Below, in pieces: positions 1 through 13,436 of a stretch of DNA of 64,000 nt. The position numbers and the translations under genes are program-made. A model generated the notes under the pieces. The model had not been told where the DNA came from and ran no database searches. It worked only from the letters and a program-made list of their open reading frames with translations. How positions within the stretch are numbered: position 1 is the stretch's first letter; each line of letters opens with the position of its first letter. Source of the stretch: Typha latifolia. Taxonomy: Eukaryota > Streptophyta > Magnoliopsida > Poales > Typhaceae. The stretch spans positions 7,978,850 to 8,042,849 of the forward strand of contig CM034113.1 in NCBI GenBank assembly GCA_019914945.1, given 5' to 3'.

Positions 1-142
1 CTCTCTCTTCCTTTTTCCCTCTCTCTCTCTCACCCTCTTTTTTTTATCTTTCCCTCTCCCTCACTCTCTTCCTTTTTCCCTCTCTCTCTCTCTCACCCTT
101 TTTTTTTATCTTTCCCTCTCCCTCACTCTCTCTTCCTTTTTC

Positions 143-216
<74 letters not shown>

Positions 217-227
217 TTTCCCTCTTC

Positions 228-270
<43 letters not shown>

Positions 271-280
271 TCTCTCTAGC
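1..280. repeat. (CT)n/(GA)n microsatellite
   Basis: Almost pure CT dinucleotides broken by short T-rich interruptions. The central block at about 146-212 is uninterrupted CT, and the window opens inside the repeat. The long Arg/Glu-rich open frames across it on the minus strand are translations of the repeat, not genes. Confidence 0.95.
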
Positions 281-2184
281 TGCTGTTGTTGCTGCAGGTG
301 GCTGCTTGTACAGGTTGAAACCAGCCAATCCCGATCCGTTTCGGTCGATCTCACTCGGGATCGGCCGAAACTGGAAACTATGAGTAGTATGCAAAAATAT
401 AAAATTGGTGCAACTTTCCACCCTGTAAAATTCCACTTGGTTCTTCGTCGAAATGAATTTATTAGTTTCCCAGACTGAGGGGAAAAGCCATGTTAGCATT
501 AAGAGGAACTGAGTAATAAATGTGCACTCACTGGTTTTTGCATTATAAGTTATAATTGCCACAGAAATGCTCTGGCACTTGAAACAGCTGGCTGGACCAG
601 TGGCCATCATGTACACCTAGCACTGGAAAATGTTATATGTATCACAACCATCAGTCATGTGATCCTGTTAAATCCAGCCAGTGTTGCAGTCCAACTACAT
701 CCTACGGAATAATATGTTTCCGCTAAAATAAAAGGCAACACTTTAGTAAGAAATCAGGCAAGACAGTTCCCCGTGAACCGTCTAATTTTATAAATAGTAT
801 TCAAAGACAGTCTAAGCTCCTCGCTTACATTGTTTCTAATCCTCAAAACAATGGTAATTTACCTCAACTGATAAATTTATTGTCAGATCAATAAGCTAAA
901 TTTGATACTTCAATCATGCAAATTATGAGAGCTTCAATGGCTTTTCTGCAAATTGCATCCTTAATAACTAATGAATCTGTCTGATGCTTTACCCATTTTT
1001 TGTTCCCCTAATTTGATAATACATAGTCAAATAACAATATTTATATTAAACATTGAAAGAAGAACCATATCTTAGAGTTCACTACTATAAAAGGCTACAT
1101 ACTCAGATTCCACCTACTGAAATCCAAAATGTTCATGTCCCACTTCTTGGCATTAAATAGAAAAAAAAGAAATCTCATTGAATTGATCTCTAGAGTCCAA
1201 TTATTAGGTAGGCCTTCCAATTGTTAGAATATAAAAAGATACAAACTACCATTCTCTAACAGGTTAAGTTATTAAAGCAGTTGATGAGTTAACATCGATG
1301 ATAGCAAGCATTATGTATGTACTTATTTTCTTGTTAACGTGGCATGATGGTTTGATTCCAAAGATTGAGTGGGTTAAAAAATCACACTGCTTGACTTGAC
1401 AATTGTCAAAATACTGCTTCTTTGTAATACAGCAAAATTATACCTGAATTAAAGTAAGCTGTGAGGGTTTCATGTACATGACAACTGCATCCACAAATTA
1501 TCTTAAAAGGGTTGCTCGAACCAAGAATTCCTACATTGTGGCAAGGATTCCTCTCCCGTGACAAACAAGCATGTTATGCTGAAAGTTCCTCTCTTATTCC
1601 TTTCGATGTTATGGGGAGGGCACCACAACCACCACGCTGTGCCAGTCAGCACATGCAGCAACAGGGTTCCATTCCCTTCTTCCCATCATCCTTTCCTCTG
1701 CACTCCTTCTAACTCACTAACCGATTATGGATCACCAGGCAGGGTGAACAATTGCACTGTTCCCTTGGGCATCACCACCCAATACAGTTTATCTACTTTT
1801 GAAAGTAGCCACACACGTGTTGCCTCATGTCAGTTGGCACAGCCATAAAGACAAACTTGGTATAGACAGCCTACATTATCCATTTAATAGACATTGAAGC
1901 AAGGTGTGGATAAGCCAAATCCGGAGTAAGAATGCAACAGATTTAGGCTAAGTCGGCCAAGTATATCAGTTTCTTCAGGATCTTATAATAAAGCTCAGTG
2001 TGCAAAACAAATTTCACACAAATATACTTGTGAAATATACTAGCTTTTATATGCTACAATGTAAATACCAATATACAATTGCAGCACAACACAATAGAGA
2101 TTATGAGAAATAAAAACTGAAAGAGAAAAGTAACTGCTAGAAATAAGTAGAAATGACAAGTTAATCGGACCTACATGTGCTGAT
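281..2184. other. Noncoding DNA and SECA2 3' flank
   Basis: No convincing gene. The stretch just below 2185 should hold the SECA2 3' UTR. A short GC-richer block at about 300-375 resembles degenerate repeat DNA. Small open frames at 1512-1848 show no recognisable domain and no splice context. Confidence 0.6.
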
Positions 2185-5100
2185 TCATGATGCATATAGT
2201 TCTTCAGACTCCATAGGAGATGACCAGTAATGAACTAATGATTCAACTGTCAATCTTCGTGTTGCACTGAGCATTGATATGAAAAAACGACACCCATCTA
2301 TTTTGTACTCTTCAAGAGGATTTCTGTGCCCAAAGCTCCGTACATTCACCTGCCAAAGAGTTCAAAAGATTTTCAATAAAGAAAACAGAATTACTACAAA
2401 ACGGTATGAGAATCAAAAATCTGCATGGCAGTTACCGCTGAACTGAGTCTGTTCATATTTATCAAATGGTCCCTCCAGAAATAATCTAGAGTCTTCACAA
2501 TTACTTCCCTCTGTAATGAGACACGAAATCAACTAATATCTATTTCTGATTTTCCATATGCAAGCCACAAGCAAAGAGCAACTGATATTAATCTTGCTAT
2601 TACCAAATGAGGAAATTTTTAAACAAAGGTTGCCAAATGTCAAAAGGAAATAAATAACAGTCCTACTCCTACCACATAATTAAGCAATGAGGCACTAGTT
2701 TTGTCCACACACTTCTTGGAGAGGTCCTAAGTTCCAAATCTTGAAATACAATAACTATGATACTGAAAGAATTTGGACAAATTTAACTACTGACTACTGA
2801 TGAAATGTCATAGAACAAACCTTCAAATTCTAAAACAAGTGTATATCTGTCGACAATTTGACATACATATACAGATAATTATGGTGTGGTTCTTAAGAGG
2901 AAGATTATTAAATCACATTGATGATAAATGTTCTTTGACAGCACAGCCATGCCATCTGAAAATAGAAAGCGAAAAGTCACATAACATTTTAATGAGACTC
3001 TAAATATTGCAAATTTGCCAATTCATGTGTCTCAGAGGGAATATAGACAGAGTTACATAAAGGCTGTAGACCAGCTCTAGTTGCCAGCATATTTGTTCTT
3101 CTTGAATTAATGGATATTGCAAAGCACTCCTGACCTCTGACTACTGTCATCCCCGACAGGGATGTCAACAATTATACAATTCTTTGTTATGATAAATGAG
3201 GCATAGATATAAGCAACCTAAAAGAAGAGAATCGAGGAATACTTATTGGAAGGTTCATTATAGGTGGTTAATATAGAGGCAATATTATCTCCAGATGAAG
3301 GTTGTATACATGTAACTGAAGATGATAAGTTACCTCAATTTCCTGAACATATGCATCATCATACCCAGAGTCCTGTACAATTTGTAAGTAGGAAGAAATT
3401 AAGAAGTCCCCAAAATACTTCCGAAGAAGATTGACAGTTCCTATGTATCTTCCTTTCCTGCATTCGACAAACTAAAAACTCAGACACTGCAAAAGCACAT
3501 GCATGCAAAAGCAAATGCACACAAATTTGTTTAAACACATCAGCTTGGAACCTCACTTTGCTGTATCATCAGCACAGATAGCAAGCCAGCGCCGGAAAGA
3601 AGAATTTTTCTTTCGAATTCCTCTAAATGTTTTAGGAGGTACTGGAAAACCAGGTAGAGAGAAAGTATTAACATCTATAGAGCCTAATCCATGCGTTTGC
3701 TCAAGTGATGACAGCAGATCCCCCTCCCCGATCTCCTCAAATGAATCTGCAAAGCTTCATCTAAGTGAGGCTTTTATTTACTTTTTAATATGGTTAGCTT
3801 TGGAATAACATTAGGCTCTCAAAACAATGCAAAGATGTCACTCCGACTATTAATTACCAGCCAATAGCTTTCCACCTATCCTGACAAATTCATCCAAGAG
3901 CTTTGCTAAACTCCAGTTCTCAGGAGGCTAGAAAACATAAGTGATTTTCAGTTTTAAAGAAAATACATGACCACCTGGTGACAGTCAAATACATGATTTG
4001 AAAGAACTGTACCTTCTGTGGATCAACAGTGCCAAAAACGATTTCATCGACCACTGCTTGCATATACCTACAAAAAACTTCAATCATAGGAGATACGCAA
4101 GCATGAACATTTGAAGAGTTAAACGAAACAAACTTAAGCACCAATAGGTAATGTCTCGACTTCTCTCTTTTGCTACATTGGATAACATAGCAAACAAATA
4201 CCTTACTCCCGCTAAAGAGCCTAAGACTTGATATCTAAAACCATGCAACATAAAATACAAGGCTGGGACATAATAAAGATATGAAGAATTCAACATTCTA
4301 AACAAAGTATTCAACCATCATCAAACATCAGCTGTACTACTTTGATTGCAAATACATTAAATCTGCACTTTAGCAATAAGTAATGTCAAAAGAATATTAA
4401 GCCAATGAACTAAAATTAGATGCTAACTGTTTAAGTGGAGAAAAATGTCTAGGATATTCAACATTTCAAATGTCATGGTCTCATAGTTTTACTATGGAAC
4501 GACTAGAAATATACTTCAGTGACTAGAGAAGTCAAGAGTTATGTTTACAGATTATTATATATCTTTCACTGCTTCATTGAAATTTTTAACAGTTTGAACA
4601 GTCTTAACAGTCTAGATAGTAGATATGTGTCATATATGATATCTAGAATGGATCCAAGAAGGCAAGAAATCCAAAATGGAACAACAGTAGTACTGCCCTT
4701 GTATCTTTGGAGTGATTCCGTCCCTCCAAATCTACTCTAAATCTCGAAACCAATATCTTTAGTGACATTGAATAATTTGTAAGTGAATTACAAAGATTAG
4801 CATACAAAGTCTATGTACAATAATTTTGACCCATACTTTAATCATTTAAGAAAACTAGTTTAAGAATAATTTCAGCCAAGTATTGTCAGAGTTCATAAAA
4901 CAATGTCTAAAATTGCATCTCACTTAAACACGTAAACTATCTCTGCTTCTAATATACTCAGCCATTTCACAAGGATTCCTAAGTCCAATGAAGAGAAGCA
5001 ACAAGTAGAAAGCTACAGTGAGCTAGAGAATATCACATCCAAGGAACAAACATGGAATGATCTTTTTCAATTCCTATTGATTTTGGCATACAACAATTAA

Positions 5101-8100
5101 CAGCTCACTTAAAGTCAGAACCAGAGGAAGTAAACTTAGAAACTCACTGGAATATTTGTTCACAACAGCTTTCAGAGTCACCAGTTAATATCAGTTGCCT
5201 AAGGTTGTACACATGCTTTCTTTGAACCTGATAAATTATGATACTTTGTTAGGATTTGCAAATAGCAATTGAGCAACTGAAATGCATAAAAACTAAATTT
5301 AAAAATTGAAAAGGTTAGATGCAACTCGACAAAAAACTTCCCTTCCTCATAAAATAGATAATTTCCAGTTGAGCAGTGCAAACCATCTCAAAGGATTTCT
5401 CCTACAAAATTCTAAACTAAAAGTAACTGTTACAAACCACAAACTTCCACTACTCTACTCATAGATACGTACTCAAGTTTGGACCAGCCTATGCTATACA
5501 GCCAAAACATTTAGCATATGCTCCATATTAGGTTTAGGAAGCCTTTAAACTTAAAAGATGAAGGTACCTTTAGTATAATCAGAAATTTTCCTTTTTTAGC
5601 AATGACAATGTCCTATATCAACACTTCATGGTACATGCCTATCTCATTTAACTTTTCACCATGCTAGTTTGTCTGTACCATGATGGCACCTCAGTACCTC
5701 ACTGTCAAGGTATGTGCCAGATAGAACAAACCTTGCTGCCAGGACATAGATTCATGCCCTGAACTTTTCCATTTGCCTCCCTTGCTATGTATGGTAATAT
5801 ACATCATATTAGACATACAATGAAAAATAACATAACCTGTCATAGGCAAGGTATAAGAGATCATGGCATGAGGAAAACTGCAAATCTTGCTGGCACAAGA
5901 CATGTTGGATGGCATGCCCTGTGCTGCTCGGCACTGGCATTGTGCGGATGGTGTAAAACTAAGGATGGAAAGCCAGAAGAAAGAGAAGGTGGAGATCAAT
6001 TACTTCAAAAATGTGATTTGGAGAGACAAATGAAAATCAATTAATAGATTTGCTTGCTATCAGCTATACGAATAGATATAGAGTGTGTACCTCTAAGACT
6101 TCATCAAACTCAACAAGACTCTTTCTTATGCCAAAGAAGTACTTCTCTGCATTCATTTGAAGTGCTAAAAGCTAAAAATTAGGGAAAAAGGTTAGAGTAG
6201 CGTTGCAACTTCTAATATCAAGGAACGATAAATAGCTAAGCAGACCTGCTTTACAATGGTGTGGCCTTCAATAGGTATATCCTCATCATTTGTTATCTTT
6301 GATATGAGTCTCACAGCCCACTCAGTATCAAAATTGAACTTCCGAAACATTTCATCCTGTAAGCTGCTCAGTAAAACAACAATTGTACTTCTTAAGAAAA
6401 AGAAAGGCAGAAAGGTGAAACCGAATGCGCGCGCACACACAAAACTATATAAGATGTATAGGTTTGGCAGATCAAGATATGTTAATGCTACTGGGTAATA
6501 TATTAAAAGAATGGAATCGAATTTATTATCTATCATGAAAACAAGCAAAAACATCCCAAGTTTCTTTATTTGATATTTTTTGGCAAGGCTTCCACTATAA
6601 TAAAGAGTATTTAGTTTGCTGTCTTAGCTTGTATGGTTGATTAGGACCTTGTCTATGTGGGGATGTAGGTGAAGAAGAAGAAGGAAAGCATTGGTAAAGT
6701 TATCAATTTATCAAATCCGACTTCTATAATGCACAAAAGCGAAAGGGCACATCCTATTGCACAATGTTCCTGCGATTGCAGGTTCTAGGAAAGGAAAGGC
6801 TTCATGTTTTAATTTTAAAGACCCAGGTAAGTGATACCATTTGCCATGGTGGCAACCCTTATAATCACACTAGTGATGTTTTCCAAATTTCTACTGTCCT
6901 GCATAACAATTTTGTCCATCTAATCGATCAGAATAAATGAAATTTCTTTTTCACATCTAAAAGTAATAAAATCCTATTTTAGATCTTTTTGTATTGTATG
7001 TTTCATCTTTGAAATCAGATCTGCATAGTCCATTGCTAAGGTATAATAAAAAAAGTCGCCTTTCCAGAAAGAAACCATTGCAAGCTTAGAATATGTGAAT
7101 TTGTTGTACTCTGAGAATTAACCTGATATTGATATCATAAATTTTACTTCTCTCAATCATAAATGGTAGTACCTGACCATAAACCTTGTTGATCCAGGAT
7201 CACCTTGTCTACCAGCTCTACCGCGTAGCTGTAAAAGAAAAAGCTCCAGTTTAGCTGACATAACAGCAACACTTAATGTGAGCTTTTTGAGAAACAATGT
7301 AAGGGTACCCCTTTGTAACCACATCGATCATCTCATCACAAAATAAAGCATGTTTTCATCTCACGAAGCATATTCAATACTCATGAACAACATGCAAGTG
7401 TTCTAACAACTATGATTAGTAGATAACTATCACAAACAAAATAGTACGTTTCTAGGCCACACGGATTTACTATTCATAAATGAAATGGAGAGAAACTTCT
7501 TTGCGGAAAAAGGTTTGAATATTGGCAATTAAAGAAGGTATTAAAATAAGGAATTTGTGTCTATCTCACTAAAATATCTAGAGGTGGATTAGACGATCAA
7601 GACGTATAGATCTAAAGGTGTGATTGGTTGTCAGATTGGATAAGAAAAATCATACCTAGACATATCTCAAAGGATAATGAAGGCTCATAACCTTGAGGTC
7701 ACGGGTTCAATATATCACTTGGAATTACCAATCTCACATTCCAACTTTAGTGTACTGTTTGGTTTATACAAGACTATAAATAAGATAACTAAATAAACTT
7801 ACATATTCTTCTCGATAAAGAAAACTAATAATACCAATTCTTATTTTAAACTGATGTTGATTATCTATTATTTTGTATTTTAAAATAAAAGGTAAAAAGT
7901 TAATATTTTATATTTATTTTTAACAAATAGTAATTATAAATTAATCACGTTCAATTAAAATAATCAGAATTAAAACCAAAATTAAATAGAAAAATAAAAT
8001 AAAGGTAATATAAAAATGCATAATAATAAATAAAAAAGAGCAGTTCAAATATATGGCATATAAAATATAAAAAATGTTCAAAATATAAAATAAAATAAAA

Positions 8101-11100
8101 CTTAATTAATTAAGATCTTCATGATCTTATCTTGGATTCTAAATATTTCTGTCACTCCATCCCTGCAGGAGCAGAGGATCAGTTATTATTTACACTTTCT
8201 TTGAAGGCATAGGTGTTTTTAAAAGTAGGATTTTCAATCTTAGTTCATCAAATGATGATTTATGCCTTTGTCTTGTGGAAGAACCAAGCAGAGGATGAGT
8301 GTTGGCACGAAAGCCGTTGAGCAGTAGGCAAGAGAACTAGGGCAGCCCTTTGCTTATGTCTAGCATTGTCCATCATGCTAGTTTTGCTACTCCAAAAAAA
8401 GCAATAAATGAGACCTCCTTTCTCTTGCTTTCAGGCTTATGTCTCTCTTTCAAGGGTTCTGGTTTCCTTGGTAGCTTTGAGTAAGGCAGTAGCAGTGGTA
8501 TATGCCCATGCATATCTTTTGCATAGACATTGAGGAGAACAACCAATAAGATAGAATAGGCCTGCTAATATGCCCAATGCATCCGCTGCAATATGATGCA
8601 TATATATATTATTTCTTATATAAGGACAATATAGTTATAAGAGTCCTACTCATGATATACCATCCCAATCCCCACAAGGGATGCTATATCCTATCTTTTG
8701 AGGGATATGGCTTCCGGTCCGGAATCCTAGTCTCGCTTATTATTTCCGTCCAAACATGGAATTTGTGGGACCCACGGAATAACTAATCTAATCTTATCTT
8801 TGTATCTCCTAAAGAAAAACGCCGTAAAGTAACATTGTAGGAAAGATGGTCATACAGCTTTGACAACACAACGGGAGAATAAATGACACTTCAGGAACTC
8901 CAGAAAAATGCAAGTAACAAGATCCAAAAGTTTTGGATCATTTGACATATACTAGGCTACCTGCATGCTATTCTAAATGGGAACTTATGCATAGCAATCA
9001 CAGGGGCATAATTTCAAACACATACAGTCAGAATTTAAGTAGACGGCATAATAAAAAAGTCAAAAGCTCCAGAAGGGAGAAACATCAAAAAGTTGCTGGA
9101 CAGTGAGTCCACAGTTATGCTATGAACATGAGTAGGATTAAATCATTAGTCATTTAGTCATATTATTTAGACAGTTCACAAACATGTTCAAAGTGGTGAA
9201 AAATATATATATAGAAACTTGATTAGTGAACATGCATTGTTGTCGCCTATCTCGTTTTTAAATTGATGATATAGCAGTAACCCACCTGGTTATCTATCCG
9301 CCGTGATTCATGTAAAGATGTTCCAATCACATGAAGCCCACCTAATCGTTTCACCTCATTACCTTCATTGTAACTATGAAGCTCACAGTCTTTCAGGACA
9401 GAGATATAAGCAAGAGCTATCGCAGGTTGAAGAGGATACATCTCAGATTCTTCAGATATACGCTTTTCTAGTTCTTCCATTCCAAGTGTGTGACTCATTT
9501 CTATAGACTCTGAAATTATGGACTTTGCCTTCTGATAAGACCAGCCATTTCCTTCACTTTTGCTAACATATTTTGCTGCAAATAAATACTCAACATGACT
9601 AAGTTAAACAAATAAATTGTCTAGCTTATCCTATAGGCAAACATTTATCTCTTCTTTGAGAGAAATAGAGAAGTTTGAAAGAATTAGTTTTGTAATAACA
9701 AACAATACTTACTCATAAGTGCAGCCTTTGCAAGCAAAGCTAATGAAGTAGGTCCAACTTTGATCTTTGCAAAGCTCTATAGAAGAGACTTGAAAGTATT
9801 ACAATTAAGTATAAACTTTCATACAGATGTGAAGGTCATAAAGAAATGCACCTCTTGGGACGTGGATACCCCCTCCGTTTCCACATTTGGAGGCTCCTGT
9901 GTCATTAATGGAAGAATGCTGTCTTCCACAACTTCTTTTGCAAGCATCTTGTGCAAGTACAAATTAAGAAAAACCAAATAAGAAGAGTTTCAAAGATGGG
10001 AAAAGTGAACCAGTACTACAATGACTTTTTGCAGTAAAGCGATCCACATATCACATACTAACTACTAGGAAGTATATGAATCATTATTAATAACATCGAA
10101 AACACTCAGTGGCTCAATTTCTTCAGAAGAAAAAAGAATAAAAATATCTCTGAGGAGATTGGGAATAAAACTGACCTTAGGGTTGCCACCTAGGATTATA
10201 TCAGTGCCCCTGCCTGCCATGTTAGTTGAAATTGTGATGGCGTGCTTCCGACCTGCCTGTGCAATAATTTCAGCCTCCCTTGCAGCGTACTGCAACAACG
10301 AAAAAAAATTAAATTACACAGTAATAAATGTCATTGAAACTTGAAAGAAAAACAGGCTGAGGAACTAGAGCCCAAGGATTATATGACTGATGAAGAACCT
10401 TTGGCCTTGCATTAAGAACATTGTGAGGAATATTTCGGTATTTCAGTAGCTCTGACAAATACTCAGAATTCTCAACACTGCAACAAGACAAAATGAATTA
10501 GAGATATGAATTAAATGCCTGGGCTGGTCCAGCAGAAAATGTTCTGTGCACAATTTGGTTCTGTAGTTTACAAATCTTTTGAATAAATGAATAAAAAGTA
10601 AAATAAAAATGAGTAAAAAGTGTACAAAATCCATATAGTTGGATAACATTTTAACAAATAAACATCAATATATGACATATCCCCATACTACCCAATCATA
10701 ACCGTAGACTAGACGGTCCATTACTCATATCCTAGAAACCTGTTTTGCACACAATTACAGTATTTATTGCAAAATTTTCAAATGACCCAGACAAAAAGTG
10801 AACTTAATATAAATGAATGCCCTTGCTAGATCCACAAACTTTGATTACTAAATGACAATTGAATAAACATCAAAGTACAGAAAATCGAACAAACAAACCA
10901 TCCATTATCAATAGCACTTTCCAATGAGAATCTCACAAACTATTTACGCATGTTTACAATAAATTTCACATGCCTTATCAGTAAAACTAGAAAACAGAAG
11001 TGATGCCCTATGAAAGAACATAGTGTAACATTATCACTATTTTTGTGAATATAATGTACTCTGATTCTTTTTTTCTTTTGGTCATCAAATTTAGTTTAGC

Positions 11101-11238
11101 AATAATCAAAACTTATGGTGAGCACTTCTCTTCCAAAGATACTTATGAAACTAGACAAAAAGGTTCCAGAGTGACTTTTTGGACCTGCAGGGCCAATTTG
11201 ATCCAGCCCTCCAATTGATGCCTAAGTTGCGGAGAAGG

Positions 11239-11276
<38 letters not shown>

Positions 11277-13400
11277 TATCAAATACAAGAAGTTATAGTC
11301 TACTTCAATTTCAAACTTATGTAGTACTATGCATGAGTCTCAAGTTGCCAACCGAGCTTGGTTAGGCCAAGGGTTGCCTGGACATTGCAGAAAAACTAGT
11401 TCAGGCTTTTGTTTCTAGAAGGCCAGAAATGGGCACAAGAAGGTTTGCCCAGAGCTACTATGAACATAGACCTGTCCGAAAGAAATCATTCCAGGGCAGC
11501 CAAATTCCTGTCCATCCAAAATTGCTTCCATTGATATAATGTTGAAGCAGTAATTAAATTACAACATCTCTTCAAGAGCAAAATGATGAACTCACATTCC
11601 CTAGTCTGTGGCTTTGTGCATAAAGCTACCTAGTCCTCTCGAATTCCCTCATCATCCCTAATGCTCTTTTGTGGCAACATAGATTGTAAACTTAGAAATA
11701 TGATGTCAGACAAGTTCAGTGTTCACATACACAGGATAGGCATCTTTCAGGAACTATGCTTTCTCGTCACTTCAGCACAATATAACCATACTGGTTATTA
11801 TCAGCACATAAAGTGTTTACTGGCATATGCAAGGAGAACATATGGAAGGTTATTAGATAGCAGAATAATAAGTAAAAGTATTAGTGGTTACCATCAATAC
11901 TTAGCTATGATTAACCCAATATCACTTAATACTATAAATACTCATTCATAAAGCAACTCCAAAGTCCAAACTTCCATTTCAGATAAAGAGACACCTCGCA
12001 ACACTGCAACAGTAACACTACCAAAAAGGGGGTTCAATTAATAGGGACAAAGCATAAAGAAGATTCTACCTGTAACCAAAAATACTTCCTTACACTCATA
12101 GTAAATATGGTGAAATGTATGTACATTTTTTCAGCAGAAGCAATGATAAAGTTAGATCCAATTTATTATATTTATTCATGTTCAAAACCAGAAGAATTTG
12201 AGGAAATAAGAAAATCAACTAAGCTGACCATCATGCAACTGATGTGATGACAAATATGTTGTTAAAGGCATTAATTCACCTTGTAGTTCCAACTAAAACT
12301 GGGCGACCCAAGTGAAACATTGATTCCACTTCTGCCCTGACATATTCCCATTTGCCACGTGCAGTCTAGACAACCAGAACATGCAAATCTTAAACTTATT
12401 TTGCAACAGGGGATGAAAATTCTAGTAAACATTGCACTTGATGTTTTAAAAAGACGTACTGCAAAAGCTTGAATAGGTAAGTCATGACGTATATTAGGTA
12501 AATTTGTAGGGACTTCAATAACCGGCATCTTAAACATCTTGAGGAATTCCTTTTCCTGCAGATGCAAAACGTGAAAATCTGATTTGTGAGTATGCAATGG
12601 AAAAAGATAAAATAAAATCATCTGGAAATCAATAAACCATACTTCTGTCTTGGCAGTTCCTGTCATCCCTGATAGCTTAGGATATAGCTTAAACAATGAC
12701 TGATAGGTTATCTGGGCAACGACAACCGAATCTGCCTGACAAAATCATGTGCCATCACACAAAGAACTTCCAATCAAGTTCCTTATAAATGTAGTGACAT
12801 AGTTCTCTATGTTTCTCCCATAAGAGAAGTTTGAACAAACAAACAAAATTACCAGTTTGGAAGTACCTGGATTTTCAGGCCTTCTTTAGCTTCCACTGCT
12901 TGGTGAATGCCTTCAGACCATCTCCTTTTCTCTTCCACTCTCCCAGTAAGCTGGAGAAACAATAAAATTGATCTTTTAGAAGAACAAGGATTATATCATT
13001 CTCAGCATAATGATATACTGGAGGTCTAAGAGGAATCTAAAGTTGACCTGTATGTAAAAGCAGGCTCTGATATTCTGCTAGCATGCTATTGTATTTACTA
13101 ACAAAGTATTATGGACTGAACTTCACCAAACAAACATTACACCCTCTCTAAATTTCACATGGAGGATGCAATTTAGTGCTGGGTTAGCTATATATGAGTT
13201 ATGAAGCACACAGAAGCAGCATGAATACAGTAAGGAGGTTTACTCTGCAATATATTTAAAACCAAATCAATTGTTTGGAAGTGCCATTAAAGAAATTAAG
13301 ACATGTCACTTTACTTCAAACCCAATTTGTTCACAAATAATCTATAAGAGCACCCTTGGTCTCATGGAGTACTTTCTTGGAAATTAGTCCTTGCTATCTA

Positions 13401-13436
<36 letters not shown>

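Noticed and set aside
44..616. Long Arg/Glu-rich open frame on the minus strand
   Set aside because: It is translation of the CT/GA microsatellite joined to unrelated sequence; no domain, no splice context.
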